49,916 nucleotides of DNA from Calothrix sp. MO_167.B12 (GTDB lineage: Bacteria; Cyanobacteriota; Cyanobacteriia; Cyanobacteriales; Nostocaceae). Shown one piece after another: positions 27,141 through 37,443 of this stretch. The stretch spans positions 1 through 49,916 of the forward strand of contig JASJCJ010000014.1 of NCBI GenBank assembly GCA_030066045.1, in the 5' to 3' direction. Every line of letters begins with the position of its first letter. The first letter of the stretch is position 1. The position numbers were made by a program, and so were the translations under genes. The notes under the pieces are model-generated. The model was not told the DNA's origin and ran no database searches. It was given only the letters and a program-made list of their open reading frames with translations.

Positions 27141-27449
27141 AGGGCTTGCTGAAAAAGTCTCTTGGTGGGGGTAGGCAACAGGCAACAGGCAACAAGCAAC
27201 AGTTTCAGCCTTATTGTTGACAATTTTTTAAACTCCAATCTTCTTGTCACGACTCGCGCGTTCCCGAGCCAGTCCGTTGGGCGGCTGCGCCGACTTGTAG
27301 GAACTGGCGTTTGCGACTGTCGTCGTCGCGGGTTCTCTCGTCAATGCAAGATTTTTAAACCTTATACCCCTATTGGATTGCACTTTTGGCGACAAAAATA
27401 GCCTGAGGTGCTTACAAAATAAGAGTTTTAAAGTTATTCAGCAAACCCT
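27141..27449. mobile_element. MITE family A, copy 2
   Basis: AGGGCTTGCTGAAAAA at the left and TTATTCAGCAAACCCT at the right are inverted-complementary (about 13 of 16). ACTT flanks both sides (27137-27140 and 27450-27453). It contains short GGCAACA repeats (27175-27200) that also occur in copy 1. No open reading frame is present. Confidence 0.75.
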
Positions 27450-27495
27450 ACTTATTACTTGATTGCAGTCTTTTTGGGTTACTAGAGATAATTGT

Positions 27496-27520
27496 TGTGG
27501 TGGACTAAACAGCCCACCAC
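27496..27520. terminator. Hairpin downstream of infB
   Basis: GTGGTGG pairs with CCACCAC across 11 bases, 58 bases beyond the infB stop. The T run lies upstream of the stem on the minus strand, so it is a weak candidate for the infB terminator. Confidence 0.4.
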
Positions 27521-27578
27521 AAAAAAGGTATTGATTTTGATGATGACGTTGGTGAGAGAACATCACATAGGTCCTATC

Positions 27579-30500
27579 CTATTGCGCCATAGAAAGAGTA
27601 CGGCGTTTAGTCACCATCTGGAAGGCTTCGATAATATCACCTTCTTGCCAGTTGGTGTATTTATCAATACCAACACCACATTCGTAGCCAGAGTTGACTT
27701 CCTTCACGTCATCTTTCATCCGTTTGAGGGAATCAAGGGCACTTTCGGAAATCACCTTACCGCCACGAACCACCCGGACTTTGCAATTACGAAGTAACTT
27801 GCCAGACTGCACGTAGCAACCAGCTACAGCTCCTTTACCAACTGCAAACACAGCCCGAACTTCGGCTTGACCTAAAGGTTCTTCTACCAATTCTGGTTCT
27901 AGTAGACCTTCCAAAGCACCTTGGATATCTTCTAGAAGCTTGTAAATGATGTTATACTCCCGCACATCTACCCCAGCTTCATCGGCTGCGTGTCGCGCAC
28001 CACTGGCATAGGTGGTATTGAAGCCAATAATCACCGCTCCACTGGCTGCGGCTAGGTCAATATCTGTCTGGGTAATTTCTCCAGCAGATGCCAGTAATAG
28101 ACGGATTTGCACTTCATTTTGGGGAATTTGCTTCAGCGATCCCACGATGGCTTCGATAGAACCTTGCACATCTGCCTTCAGGATTAAGTTAAGTTCCTTC
28201 AACTCACCTTCTTGCGCCTGTGTAGAAATGCTGGTGAGGCTGACCCGTCCCCCTTGTAGTAGGCGAGATAACCTCTGCTTCTCTGTACGTTCTGCCGCCA
28301 GTCCCCTGGCTTCTTTCTCGTTTTGGAAAACATCAAACTCATCACCAGCAGCAGGGACATCACTCAGACCTAAAACCTCTACGGCAAAGGAGGGATAAGC
28401 TGCTTCTACCCTAGCACCGCGATCATCTACCATAGCCCGAACTTTACCAAATACAGGCCCAGCTACTAATAGATCCCCTACCCTTAAACTTCCATTTTGG
28501 ATTAATAGGGTAGCAACTGCGCCCTTGGCTTTATCCAAATGGGCTTCAATCACAGTACCTTTAGCGGGACGGTTGGGGTTAGCAGAAAGTTCTTCCACCT
28601 CTGCTACCAATATCAACATTTCCAAAAGGGTATCCAAATTTTCGCCCTGGATAGCACTTACGGGAACCATAATTGTTTCGCCGCCCCATTCTTCTGGAGT
28701 TAAACCATACTGGGTCAATTCTTGCTTCACCCGATCTGGTTGTGCCCCTTCCTTATCAATTTTGTTGATGGCAACTACAATCGGAACTCCGGCAGCTTGG
28801 GCATGGCTAATTGCCTCAATGGTTTGGGGACGCACACCATCGTCAGCAGCTACTACCAGGATAGCAATGTCTGTTACCCTTGCTCCCCTAGCTCGCATGG
28901 CGGTGAAGGCTTCGTGACCTGGGGTATCTAAGAACACAATTTGCTGGACTTTATCACCATGTTCGATGTCCACATGGTAAGCACCAATATGTTGGGTAAT
29001 TCCCCCTGCTTCTCCGGCAGCTACCTTAGTCTTACGAATGGAGTCCAACAGAGTTGTTTTACCGTGGTCTACGTGACCCATAATGGTGACAACTGGAGGA
29101 CGACGCTGGAGATTTTCTAAATCTTCCACATCCAGCATCTCAGTTACCTTACGCGCCTCTGCCTCTGGTTCTTGAGTTTCAATTTCAATATCCAGCTCTT
29201 GGGTCACCAGAGTAATGGTGGGGATATCTAGATTTTGGGTAATACTCACCGCCATGCCTTTGATGAACAGAATTTTCACAATTTCTGTATCTGCGATTGC
29301 CAAGGCATCCGCAAGTTCTTGCACCGTCATGGTGCTGGTAATCACTAGTTTTGTGGGACGCTCTCGTTTTGGTTCTACTTCTCGGCGATTTTTGGTTTCC
29401 CGAGAGAAACCGGGCTTTTTACCTCTAGTTACTGGAGCAGCATGGGTTTTGGTAGTGGCAGGTTGGCTTGGTTTAGCAGTTTTAGGTTTGGGAGGTCTAA
29501 CAATGGCACTGCTTACCTGTACCGTATCATCACCATCTAGTTCCTCGTCTTCATCCAGGAGATCTTCCTCGAAGTCATCCTCAACTATGGGTTTAACCCG
29601 TTTGCCTTTAACTGCGCCCTTACCAGGCTTACCAGATTCTTTAACTTCATCAACATCCTCTTCCTTGTGCCGCTTTTTCCCAAGTTTCGGCAGGCGGGGT
29701 GGAGTTGGTCTTTTCAGTTCGATGACTCCGACATCTGTATCCATGTCTTCGTCATCTACATCTTCTATCTCTTCTGGTTTTACAGAGATTGGTTTGGGTG
29801 GAGTCGCAACCGGGGCAGATGCTGCTACGTGTGGCGGTGCAGAACGTGGAGTTCTGGCTTTAGGTGTATCTCCCCCAGATTTCGCGCCTTTTTGTTCCGG
29901 TTTTGCCGATGGAGTGGGACGTGATGATTTTGGTGATGGTGTTGCTGTTCCGTCATCGCTGGCTGCAGCTGATTTGGCTTTTGGTTTACCTCGATCGCGT
30001 TTGAGAATTGGACGTTCGCTCAAACTTCCTGACCCAGTCTTAGCTTGCTTTTGGGCAGTTGCTCTACTTGGAGGAGCAACCAACTGAGGCTTTTGAGGTT
30101 TTTCCAATTTAGCTTTGGGGGTGGGAGCTGCTTCTGGAGTTGACTTTGTTTTTGGCTGATTGAGAGTTTTATTCTCGTCTGTCACCGTAGTTTTCGGAGA
30201 ATGCTGAGACTGTTCTTTGGATGTGGGTCGAGTTGGTGCCGTTGGCTTCATGGATGGGGCTGCTGGAGCAAAAGGTCGGGGTGGAGAAGAATGAGAAACT
30301 TCAGAAGATGAAAATTGTTTATTAGTAGTTGCTGGAGCTTTTGGAGCTTGGGTTGTGGAGTCTTTCAAGTGAATTTTGGGCTTACGGATTTCCAAAATTT
30401 GTTGTTTGTGAGGTGCATCAGCTGGACTGTGAGAACTCGGTGAGGCATTAGACTTTTTTGAGCCTAAATTTGTGGTTGCTGCTAATTTTTCCGCAGCTGC

Positions 30501-30647
30501 CTTGATCCGTTCTGCATCAGATTCTGTAATTGTACTACTATGGCTTTTGACCGCAATATTGAGCTGGTCGCAAATTGCTAATAGCTCTTTGTTATCCAAA
30601 TTTAATTCCTTTGATAATTCGTAAATTCTAACTTTACCGTTGTTCAT
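27579..30647 (-). CDS. infB: Translation initiation factor IF-2
   Basis: This 1022-residue IF-2 recruits fMet-tRNA to the 30S subunit. It opens with the IF2_N domain ([18 protein letters not shown]...). A very long, Pro-, Ser-, Lys- and acid-rich linker follows (about 60-440). Then come a second IF2_N domain (about 445-495, [18 protein letters not shown]), the GTPase with [17 protein letters not shown] (about 518-534), [16 protein letters not shown] and NKIDKEGAQ, and C-terminal domains II-IV. The length is at the upper end for cyanobacteria because of the linker. GGGAAGAG precedes the start. It is last in the rimP-nusA-ylxR-infB operon. Confidence 0.97.
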   Translation of the reverse strand: MNNGKVRIYELSKELNLDNKELLAICDQLNIAVKSHSSTITESDAERIKAAAEKLAATTNLGSKKSNASPSSHSPADAPHKQQILEIRKPKIHLKDSTTQAPKAPATTNKQFSSSEVSHSSPPRPFAPAAPSMKPTAPTRPTSKEQSQHSPKTTVTDENKTLNQPKTKSTPEAAPTPKAKLEKPQKPQLVAPPSRATAQKQAKTGSGSLSERPILKRDRGKPKAKSAAASDDGTATPSPKSSRPTPSAKPEQKGAKSGGDTPKARTPRSAPPHVAASAPVATPPKPISVKPEEIEDVDDEDMDTDVGVIELKRPTPPRLPKLGKKRHKEEDVDEVKESGKPGKGAVKGKRVKPIVEDDFEEDLLDEDEELDGDDTVQVSSAIVRPPKPKTAKPSQPATTKTHAAPVTRGKKPGFSRETKNRREVEPKRERPTKLVITSTMTVQELADALAIADTEIVKILFIKGMAVSITQNLDIPTITLVTQELDIEIETQEPEAEARKVTEMLDVEDLENLQRRPPVVTIMGHVDHGKTTLLDSIRKTKVAAGEAGGITQHIGAYHVDIEHGDKVQQIVFLDTPGHEAFTAMRARGARVTDIAILVVAADDGVRPQTIEAISHAQAAGVPIVVAINKIDKEGAQPDRVKQELTQYGLTPEEWGGETIMVPVSAIQGENLDTLLEMLILVAEVEELSANPNRPAKGTVIEAHLDKAKGAVATLLIQNGSLRVGDLLVAGPVFGKVRAMVDDRGARVEAAYPSFAVEVLGLSDVPAAGDEFDVFQNEKEARGLAAERTEKQRLSRLLQGGRVSLTSISTQAQEGELKELNLILKADVQGSIEAIVGSLKQIPQNEVQIRLLLASAGEITQTDIDLAAASGAVIIGFNTTYASGARHAADEAGVDVREYNIIYKLLEDIQGALEGLLEPELVEEPLGQAEVRAVFAVGKGAVAGCYVQSGKLLRNCKVRVVRGGKVISESALDSLKRMKDDVKEVNSGYECGVGIDKYTNWQEGDIIEAFQMVTKRRTLSMAQ

Positions 30648-31070
30648 CCACTCTTCCCCTTTTACTTACAGCTCTAGCGGATGGCTGCCCACAGTTGCGA
30701 CATCTCCATCCTATGATTACTGTTTTCGGTTGCCGTGACTGATTTTGACGGTGCCTCCAATCAGGAAAGAGAGATGTTTCGGTTTACTGCTGGCATCTCC
30801 ACCAGTGATGATGATTGATGCTAAACTGCGCGCGGGCGCTACCAAATCGCCATTTTGTAATTTTTAATTTTTGTGACTCTTCCACAACTCCATTAAATAA
30901 GTTTTTATTTAGGAGTGTTACTTTTCCCCTGTGTGTATTGGACATTTTCCTGTCTGTGCCACCCTTTTACTATTTTGGCATTTTCCCTAGTAATTGCAGA
31001 GTTGGCGATCGCACTCCAATGGCTTGGATTTGAGTATAATTTCTCTGTCGATTACGGCACCTCAAGTTTT
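30648..31070. other. Spacer between ylxR and infB
   Basis: No convincing gene is present in this 423-base gap in the operon. Other bacteria often have an L7Ae-like gene here; I see no remnant of it. Confidence 0.45.
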
Positions 31071-31361
31071 TCAGGTTGATTCAGGTTGATTTGATGATGA
31101 TTGTTCATCATTATTTTGGTTTAGGCGTTGCCACAAAGTTTTATACAGTGTTTCTGGCACTGATGTATGTAGCGATCGCCCTAGTCGATTTTTTTTTTGA
31201 GCTGCGGATAAGCAACTAGATTGCGGACATATATAGGCAGAACGTCCCATGCCCTCATCTAATTGTACCTGTCCAGACGGAAAGACGCGGACAATCCGCC
31301 AAAACTCTTGCTTTATACCTATTCTACGACAACTAATACAACGACGATAATTTGCTTTCAT
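31071..31361 (-). CDS. ylxR: YlxR family RNA-binding protein
   Basis: This is the DUF448/YlxR protein encoded between nusA and infB in most bacteria. The core RRCISCRR, FPSGQVQLDEGMGRSAYICPQSSC and LGRSLHTSVPETLY is intact, including the Cys pair C-x2-C and the basic RRIGIK that bind RNA. The family regulates RNase P and related processes in some species. The chosen start (MKANYRRC, ATG at 31361) has GGGAG only about two bases upstream. A GTG at 31385, lying 20 bases after AGGAGG, would add eight residues, so the start is not certain. Confidence 0.85.
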   Translation of the reverse strand: MKANYRRCISCRRIGIKQEFWRIVRVFPSGQVQLDEGMGRSAYICPQSSCLSAAQKKNRLGRSLHTSVPETLYKTLWQRLNQNNDEQSSSNQPEST

Positions 31362-31426
31362 TGCTCCCAACACTGTATTTATCACAGTAGACTGGCGATA
31401 AAAATAACCTCCTATTAAATGTTTAC

Positions 31427-32923
31427 TTACTCTGCATTGCCTGCCTCAGTTCTGTCAAAGTTATCTGAATGTGACAGTTCTTCCAGCATTGTATCTTCAT
31501 TTTCCTCCTGTATTTTTATTGTATCTTCCTGGGGTTCTACCGTTGCGGTTGCGGTTGCAACTTCTGCTGCTGCTTGTTCTGCTACTGCTTGTTCTGCTGC
31601 TTCTGCCGCTGCTTGCTCTGCTGCTGATTGTTCTGCTGCTTCTGCCGCTGCTTGTTCTGCCGCTGCTTGTTCTGCCGCTGCTGCTTCTGCTGCTGCTTGT
31701 TCTGCTGCTTCTGCTTCTAAACGTTCGAGTTCTTCCTGTTCTGCTTGGTGTTGGGCCCTGGCTGCTGCAAATTTTTCATCTTCTACAGCGTAGTCATACT
31801 TGGCTTTATCTTTGATGTCAATTTTCCAACCTGTAAGCCGAGCTGCTAAACGCACATTTTGTCCTTCTTTGCCAATTGCAAGACTCAGTTGATCTTCAGC
31901 TACTAATACATGGGTTTGCCTAGTTTCTGGATCCATCAGACGTACTTCATCAACCCTGGCTGGACTTAAAGCGTTAGCAATGTAGGTTGCGGGGTCTGGA
32001 GACCAACGAATGACATCGATTTTTTCTCCTCGCAGTTCATTGACCACTACCTGAATCCGCGATCCCCGTGCCCCAATACAAGCACCTACAGGGTCTACGT
32101 CGCGGTCAAGGGTATCAACAGCAATTTTGGTTCGGGGTCCTACATAACGGGAAGGGGGATTGGCTTCCCTGGCTACAGCTACAATTCTAACAACTTCATC
32201 CTCAATTTCTGGGACTTCATTGGCAAATAAATAAACTACTAATCCCGCATCTGCTCTGGAAACCACCAGTTGTGGTCCTCTTTGCTGACCTTGGGATACT
32301 TTTTTCAAGTAAACTTTAAATGTGGCATTTGCCCGATAATTATCGTTGGGAAGTTGCTCCCGTTTAGGCAATTCAGCTTCTACTTCTGGCTGACCAAAAC
32401 TACTGCTAACTGCCAGGATCACAGATTGTCTTTCAAACCGCAATACCCTGGCTTGCAACACCGTACCTTCCAAGTCTTGAAACTCTTCCTGTACCATCTG
32501 TCGCTGCTGATCCCGCAGTTTTTGGGCTAAAACCTGCTTGGTTTGCATTGCCGCCATACGACCAAAGTCTTTTTGATCTGGAGTCACATCCAGGACTACA
32601 GAATCACCTAATTGAGCTTCTGGTGCTACTTCTTGTACTTCCTTGAGGGCAATTTGATGGTCTGTGTTGTCAACTTCCTCAATAATAGTTTTGGTAGAAA
32701 GAACGCGAAAACCTTCTTCTTCAATATCTAGTTCTACTTCAAAATTATCAAAATAATCTTCATCAAATTGTTGACGCTCTAAATTTTGTGCTCGGCGATA
32801 ACGTTCGTAACCTTTGAGTAAGGCTTCTCTAATTGCTGATTGCACTGCAAGACGAGGTAAGTTTCGCTCGCGACTGATACTTTCAATTAGTTCTTTTAAT
32901 CCAGGTAAACTTACCATTGACAT
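31427..32923 (-). CDS. nusA: Transcription termination/antitermination factor NusA
   Basis: This 498-residue NusA binds RNA polymerase and controls pausing, termination and antitermination. The order is an N-terminal RNAP-binding domain ([21 protein letters not shown]), an S1 domain, two KH domains (for example [22 protein letters not shown], then [16 protein letters not shown]), then an unusual tail. Bases 31550-31720 encode about 57 residues (about 401-457) that are mostly Ala, Glu and Gln in [11 protein letters not shown] units, which replaces the acidic repeats of E. coli NusA. The start is chosen at 32923 because AAGGAG lies seven bases upstream; a longer reading to 33091 lacks this. Confidence 0.95.
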   Translation of the reverse strand: MSMVSLPGLKELIESISRERNLPRLAVQSAIREALLKGYERYRRAQNLERQQFDEDYFDNFEVELDIEEEGFRVLSTKTIIEEVDNTDHQIALKEVQEVAPEAQLGDSVVLDVTPDQKDFGRMAAMQTKQVLAQKLRDQQRQMVQEEFQDLEGTVLQARVLRFERQSVILAVSSSFGQPEVEAELPKREQLPNDNYRANATFKVYLKKVSQGQQRGPQLVVSRADAGLVVYLFANEVPEIEDEVVRIVAVAREANPPSRYVGPRTKIAVDTLDRDVDPVGACIGARGSRIQVVVNELRGEKIDVIRWSPDPATYIANALSPARVDEVRLMDPETRQTHVLVAEDQLSLAIGKEGQNVRLAARLTGWKIDIKDKAKYDYAVEDEKFAAARAQHQAEQEELERLEAEAAEQAAAEAAAAEQAAAEQAAAEAAEQSAAEQAAAEAAEQAVAEQAAAEVATATATVEPQEDTIKIQEENEDTMLEELSHSDNFDRTEAGNAE

Positions 32924-33228
32924 AAGCAATCTCCTTAAATTTAAACATAAGCATCTAGGTATTTTTGATGATTGGCTTGGCTTGGTTGGTACTTTCCATC
33001 CATAATCCAAAATCATTAATAAATAACCCTTTTGGTGACCCATACCACCAAGAGGCCTGAATATCCCTCTAGCCAGTAGTTGCCAAATCACTCACTTCGT
33101 TTTCCTAGGGGAAGACATACATAGAAGGGAACTTCTGTGTCAAGGCTTCTTCCCCAGGCATTTATCTATGCCATCCATCAGCAAAGCTATGCATGGATAC
33201 AGCCAATGGCTGTCAACTTGAAAATCGA
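32924..33228. other. rimP-nusA spacer with a hairpin
   Basis: No gene is seen in 305 bases. CCTAGGGGAAG at 33104-33114 pairs with CTTCCCCAGG at 33149-33158, with a bulged base. The 34-base loop separates the two arms, so it could act on message stability or processing. Confidence 0.4.
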
Positions 33229-33690
33229 TTAGCTACTTTCATCTAGCAGCACCTGGGTAATCAGGGAGCGAGAAATGGCAACTGTACGACCTTTTTTATT
33301 TAAATAAACTGCTGTTTCATCCCGACGAATCAAATTACCTCTCCACTCTTGTTGTCCTTCGTAGGCTGGAGAAGTAGAGATAATCACAGGAAATCCTTTG
33401 AAGGAAATAAATTCCCGATCTGTTGTTAATTGTCTAGAAACACCAGGGCTGGATATTTCTAAGGTGTAGGCATCTGGAATGATCTCCGCCATATCTAAGC
33501 AGGCTTCTAAGGCACGACTCATGCGCTCACAATCGTCTAAACCAGTGTCTTGGTCCGGATTACGAATATCTATCCGTAATGTGGGTGGATGTTGGTTGGT
33601 ATGAAAAACCACACCAACTAATTCCAATCCCAGCTCTTGTGCCACTGGTTTTGCTAAATCAATAATTTTTGGTACTAAGGGATGAGTCAT
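33229..33690 (-). CDS. rimP: Ribosome maturation factor RimP
   Basis: This 153-residue RimP (YhbC) is needed for 30S subunit assembly. The two-domain sequence is typical, with [20 protein letters not shown] in the middle and [21 protein letters not shown] before it. It is the first gene of rimP-nusA-ylxR-infB. An intrinsic-terminator-like hairpin lies just before its start codon, suggesting the operon is controlled by premature termination. Confidence 0.95.
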   Translation of the reverse strand: MTHPLVPKIIDLAKPVAQELGLELVGVVFHTNQHPPTLRIDIRNPDQDTGLDDCERMSRALEACLDMAEIIPDAYTLEISSPGVSRQLTTDREFISFKGFPVIISTSPAYEGQQEWRGNLIRRDETAVYLNKKGRTVAISRSLITQVLLDESS

Positions 33691-33703
33691 GCAAAAATTC
33701 CAA

Positions 33704-33729
33704 CAAAAAAAGTGGGCGTTGACCCACTT
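33704..33729 (-). terminator. Intrinsic-terminator-like hairpin in the rimP-nusA-infB leader
   Basis: On the minus strand AAGTGGG-N6-CCCACTT is followed by a run of seven T, ending 14 bases before the rimP start codon. A terminator in this position would stop most transcripts before the operon unless it is read through, so it is a candidate attenuator. Confidence 0.7.
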
Positions 33730-33825
33730 CCTGCGATAAGGATATCTTCCAAGAAGTCTTTCGACGAACCGTCATTGATTCGCCTCTAAGATGAGTGTAG
33801 CGCATTTTTTCTATAGCGAGAAGTT

Positions 33826-33860
33826 TGACGTACTCCCCTAATTAAAACTAGGGGATTCTC
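33826..33860 (+). other. IS605-type end hairpin
   Basis: TTTGAC-GTACT-CCCCTA-N8-TAGGGG-ATTCT has the same layout as the TTTGAC-ACTCC-hairpin-GGATTCT at 16009-16044. It may be a decayed end of a TnpB-type element; no transposase remains. Confidence 0.35.
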
Positions 33861-34173
33861 AAAAATATATTACGAGGCAGGGTGAATCCGTGCCTTCTGG
33901 TCCTCCCACGTTATTTTTGAGTTGAAAAAATAATTTCACGATTTAAAGTCAGTAGATCGACAACTTTTGAGAGTTGACTTTCATAATCAGGGTTTCAGCC
34001 GACGTTTCTGGGGTTTATAATCGCGATTACTTGCGATCATAGGAGAGTCCACCCAGAACAGAGGTACTTGAAAGGTAGATCAAAAGCTGATTTCGACGGA
34101 TTGCATTCCCCAGCTCAAAGTCAAGGCTGGTAAGACTTATAAAAAACTTTTCGGTCTACTGAAAGTCTTATCT

Positions 34174-34311
34174 TAAGAGGTTGTTTAAAAAGTCATATTA
34201 TTTACTCAAGATATCTTAGATACTCCTTGATCCCCCCTTAATCCTCCCTAAAAAAGGGGGATAAACAAGGACTTGGGTTCATAAGCGATACTTTACAAAC
34301 ATCCTCTAAGG
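34174..34311. mobile_element. MITE-like element at the 3' end of the Uma2 gene
   Basis: The left end AGAGGTTGTTTAAAAAGT is inverted-complementary to the right end CTTTACAAACATCCTCT. A CCCCC/GGGGG hairpin sits in the middle (about 34231-34262). The right end covers the Uma2 stop codon at 34306-34308. Confidence 0.65.
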
Positions 34312-34890
34312 CGTACTATCAACAATCAAGTCCACATCTTCGTAGATATCTGCAATGTCAAAACGCACATCAACACTAGCAAAATCAACTTTATCTCCCC
34401 TGACATAAGGGAAAAGTTCCCACCGTCCTTTTTCATTGCGACGAAAACAATCTACACTCATTACATCTTGAGAAATTAAGACATACTCTTTGAGAGTTTT
34501 TAACTCCCTATAATCAGCAAATTTCTTACCGCGATCGTAAGCTTCTGTCATATCAGAAAGTACTTCTACTATCAAACAAGGATAACGTTTAAAGTATTTA
34601 TACTCTTTATCCCTTGCATCTCCAGTTACTATTATATCGGGATAAAAATAGCGATTAATCGATTCTATTTGTGTTTTCATATCTGCCATGTAAACCCGAT
34701 AACTTTTTCGCCGTAATTGGGTTAGTAGTAATGCAGCTAAATTTAAAGCTATAGTAACGTGGGCATCACTTCTAATACTAGAAATTTGATATACTTGACC
34801 GTCAATATATTCATGTTTGATAATACTTAATTTTTCTGTTTCTAAGTATTCTTGTGGCGATATATAGTATTCGTTGTGGCTCAATACCAT
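34306..34890 (-). CDS. Uma2 family PD-(D/E)xK-like endonuclease
   Basis: This 194-residue Uma2 (DUF820) protein belongs to a family that is abundant in cyanobacteria and predicted to have a PD-(D/E)xK nuclease fold. The core is visible as FYPDIIVTGD, CLIVEVLS and KFADYREL, giving the Asp, Glu and Lys of the motif. Its substrate and role are unknown. ATG at 34890 is used. The stop codon falls in the terminal repeat of an adjacent MITE-like element, so the last residues may differ from related proteins. No toxin-antitoxin partner is present. Confidence 0.88.
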   Translation of the reverse strand: MVLSHNEYYISPQEYLETEKLSIIKHEYIDGQVYQISSIRSDAHVTIALNLAALLLTQLRRKSYRVYMADMKTQIESINRYFYPDIIVTGDARDKEYKYFKRYPCLIVEVLSDMTEAYDRGKKFADYRELKTLKEYVLISQDVMSVDCFRRNEKGRWELFPYVRGDKVDFASVDVRFDIADIYEDVDLIVDSTP

Positions 34891-36081
34891 CTGAGTTTAT
34901 AGGATAATCAAGGGACTAATAAAACTATTTTATCTAAAACAATTATTTCTGAGATGTTTGCCAGTCTATTTATTCTAATTGAACTGGGCAAATTTAATGA
35001 AATTAGAGAAGTTGATGACCTATTTTTGAAATTGGGCAAAATCTGAATTAATTAATAGTTTTTGATGTTACCTAAAGTTACCTAAAACTGGGATAATTTA
35101 CTTAATTTTTCAATTTGATTCCAAGTCTAAATTTTCCCAGTCAGTGAAAGTATTTCTGAAAAATGTTTACCGAAATATTGGGGTCTAAAGCCTTGTCTTT
35201 TGAGGCAGAATGTTTTTGGGACGGGGTTTGAATCCCGGTCACAAAAACAAACTTATTACTTATTACTTATTACTTATTACTTAATTCAATATGTTGGTGT
35301 GTATAAAATTTAAGCATTATCACCGTTCTTCGCTTACATCAATAAAATTAACTGGATGTTTAGGTAAAAATTGGGCAATTGCTGTGTATAAAGTGCTTGA
35401 TGCTTAGAACTCCGACTTCTATTCTAAGGAATCGCTAGGGTATGTTTTCTTTCCTCATTTGTAGGTTGGGTAGAACGGAGTGTAGACGCAACAATGGCTT
35501 GGATTAGAGTAAACCAAATGGGTGTAAGGAAAATGTTAGGTTACTCTGCTCTAAGCCCTAGGGCGTGTTTTCAAACTATGGTGTAGGTTGGGTAGAACGA
35601 AGTGAAACCCAACTGGGTGTACGGAAAATGTTGGGTTTCGTTCCTCAAACGCCACTTCCTATAACGGAGGGAACCTCCGCAACGGAGTGGCTCCCCAACC
35701 TACAATTGATGCTAATTTTGGATTTGAAAACAGACCCTAGCCTGCGGCAAGACGCTGTTGCGTCTAGGGTTGCGTCACTTGACGGCAGTTGACGGCAGTT
35801 GCTTTATGCCGGGGAACCCGTCCACCGCACTGCCTCCTTTATGCCGGGAAACCCTTCCACCGCAATGGCTTCCCAAGACCATGCTACCTCACTACCGCAG
35901 TGGCTTACCGCTATCTGAGTGTTATTCAGGTAAGTGTTAAAGGTTTTTTCTTTCCCTTTTCCCCGAAACCAAAAAATATTGAGAATTGAGTAACAGGGTG
36001 TTAAGTAAGAGTTTGGTATAAAGCGCGCATCTATGGCTTAATTTGGTTAAACACCTTTTTAGTCTTCATCAAATAATCACG
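34891..36081. repeat. Repeat-rich region without genes
   Basis: Contents in order: a TTACTTA heptamer tract (about 35253-35283), GTAGGTTGGG repeat fragments (35460-35520 and 35582-35704), a MITE (35559-35739), and two imperfect 35-base direct repeats beginning TTTATGCCGGG (about 35803-35837 and 35838-35873). No protein-coding gene is credible. Confidence 0.6.
35559..35739. mobile_element. MITE family B, copy 1
   Basis: TAGGGCGTGTTTTCAAA (35559-35575) is inverted against TTTGAAAACAGACCCTA (35723-35739), with two mismatches. The same ends bound an unrelated interior at 40435-40610. A GTAGGTTGGGT repeat sits inside. Confidence 0.75.
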
Positions 36082-37230
36082 ATGACTAATACCAATTCTG
36101 ACGAACACAATTCTTCCCCATCAAGAAATTTGGGGTTTGATGAATTCATTGCGATTTTTGTCGCTTTTACTACCATTGGAGCAATTCTCTGGTGGTCATT
36201 ATCTCGACAAACCACTGACTGGCAATTTAGTAAGTTGCCATCTACCACATCGACACCTTCTGTGTCCCCTACCCCTACATCCTCTATTTCCGATTTACAA
36301 GCTTCTTTATTCCCCACTCCTGCTCCTAAAGCGACTCCTACTCCTATCACCAGTGGTGAAAAGGATAAGGACTCTACTGAAATCGCAGGTCTAGCAGGGA
36401 CAGCAGGAATTGCAGGAATCGCAGGGGGTGTATCTAGTATTATTGGCTCTCAAAATGGGAATCTCCCTCCCCAGGATACATCTCCATCAACTTCATCCCC
36501 AGCTCAGCCATCAGCAGTAGTCCCGGTTCCATCACCTACCTCACCCGCCCAAACTCCTGCCTCAACTGCAAAAACTCCTGCCTCACCTGAAAAAACTCCT
36601 ACTAACAAGAAATCAATTATTCCCCCTCCCATTGCCTTTACCGATACAGACGATTTTTGGGGAAAGCGTTTTATCGATGTTCTGTCAAAACCAAAAAATC
36701 GCCTAGTAGGAGGATTTCCTGATTACACTTTTCGACCCAATGAGCCTATTAACAGGGCACAATTTGCTGCCATGTTACAAAAAGCTATTGATAAACCAGT
36801 TCCTGAGAAAGCATTAAATTTTAAAGATGTCGCTGAAGATTTTTGGGGTAAAAAAGCCATTCAAAAAGGTATTGACACCGGATTTTTAAAAGGCTATCCA
36901 GATCAAAACTTTAAACCTGATCAAAGAATTCCCCGAGTACAAGTTTTAGTTGCCCTTGCCAGTGGCTTAAATCTTCCCATTCCTGACAATCCAGAAAAAG
37001 TTATCAGCATTTATAAAGATGCCAAAGATATTCCGAAGTACGCCATTGGTAAAGTCGCAGCAGCTACCATGAATCAGCTAGTAGTAGTGGAATCTCCCGA
37101 ACAACAACAACTTTTACCGAACAAAGAAGCTACCCGTGGCGAGGCAGCAGTTATGATTTATCAAACCTTAGTACGGATGAACAAGTTAGATGCGATTAAA
37201 TCCCCTAATATAGTACGTCCCCAGAGCTAA
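36082..37230 (+). CDS. SLH-domain protein with N-terminal membrane anchor
   Basis: The 382-residue protein starts in the cytosol and has one membrane helix (21-40). A Pro-, Ser- and Thr-rich spacer (about 46-180), including a Gly/Ala-rich stretch (102-122), follows. Three SLH-like domains then occupy about 186-240, 247-300 and 311-366 (for example FTDTDDFWGKRFIDVL, FKDVAEDFWGKKAIQ and RGEAAVMIYQTL). SLH domains bind cell-wall polymers, so the protein likely tethers the inner membrane to peptidoglycan. ATG at 36082 is preferred to a TTG at 36043. Confidence 0.88.
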   Translation: MTNTNSDEHNSSPSRNLGFDEFIAIFVAFTTIGAILWWSLSRQTTDWQFSKLPSTTSTPSVSPTPTSSISDLQASLFPTPAPKATPTPITSGEKDKDSTEIAGLAGTAGIAGIAGGVSSIIGSQNGNLPPQDTSPSTSSPAQPSAVVPVPSPTSPAQTPASTAKTPASPEKTPTNKKSIIPPPIAFTDTDDFWGKRFIDVLSKPKNRLVGGFPDYTFRPNEPINRAQFAAMLQKAIDKPVPEKALNFKDVAEDFWGKKAIQKGIDTGFLKGYPDQNFKPDQRIPRVQVLVALASGLNLPIPDNPEKVISIYKDAKDIPKYAIGKVAAATMNQLVVVESPEQQQLLPNKEATRGEAAVMIYQTLVRMNKLDAIKSPNIVRPQS

Positions 37231-37249
37231 TCTTAAGGATTTGCCAAAA

Positions 37250-37300
37250 TAAAAGTGGTCAAGGTTTGCTATATACAATTCTCTTGACCACTTTTATTTA
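37250..37300 (+). terminator. Terminator after the SLH gene
   Basis: AAAAGTGGTCAAG is inverted against CTTGACCACTTTT about 17 bases away and is followed by ATTTATTT, just past the stop of the SLH gene. Confidence 0.75.
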
Positions 37301-37304
37301 TTTA

Positions 37305-37371
37305 GGACTTACGCACTGGTTAGGAGAATCAGGTATTTGAGATTGCTTCCTTGCGTCGCAAGCGTAAGTCC
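37305..37371. mobile_element. Short GGACTTACGC palindromic element
   Basis: GGACTTACGC and GCGTAAGTCC bound 67 bases. This matches the start of the larger copy at 15613, and is a common type in Nostoc-like genomes. Confidence 0.6.
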
Positions 37372-37443
37372 GGTTATTGTCAAAACAGCCGTAAATCAGC
37401 ACTAAATTAGCTGTATATCGAAATTACGGATGCTGAGAACAAC

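Noticed and set aside
29215-30087. 290-residue open frame on the plus strand inside infB
   Set aside because: It is the antisense reading of the repetitive IF-2 linker; it has Ser-rich low complexity and no family features.
30815-31033. 72-residue open frame on the plus strand upstream of ylxR
   Set aside because: It lies antisense to the operon spacer, has no ribosome binding site or recognisable features.
31419-31815. Ala/Ser- and Leu-rich open frames on the plus strand opposite nusA
   Set aside because: They are antisense readings of the GCTGCTTGTTCTGC-type NusA tail and have no independent support.
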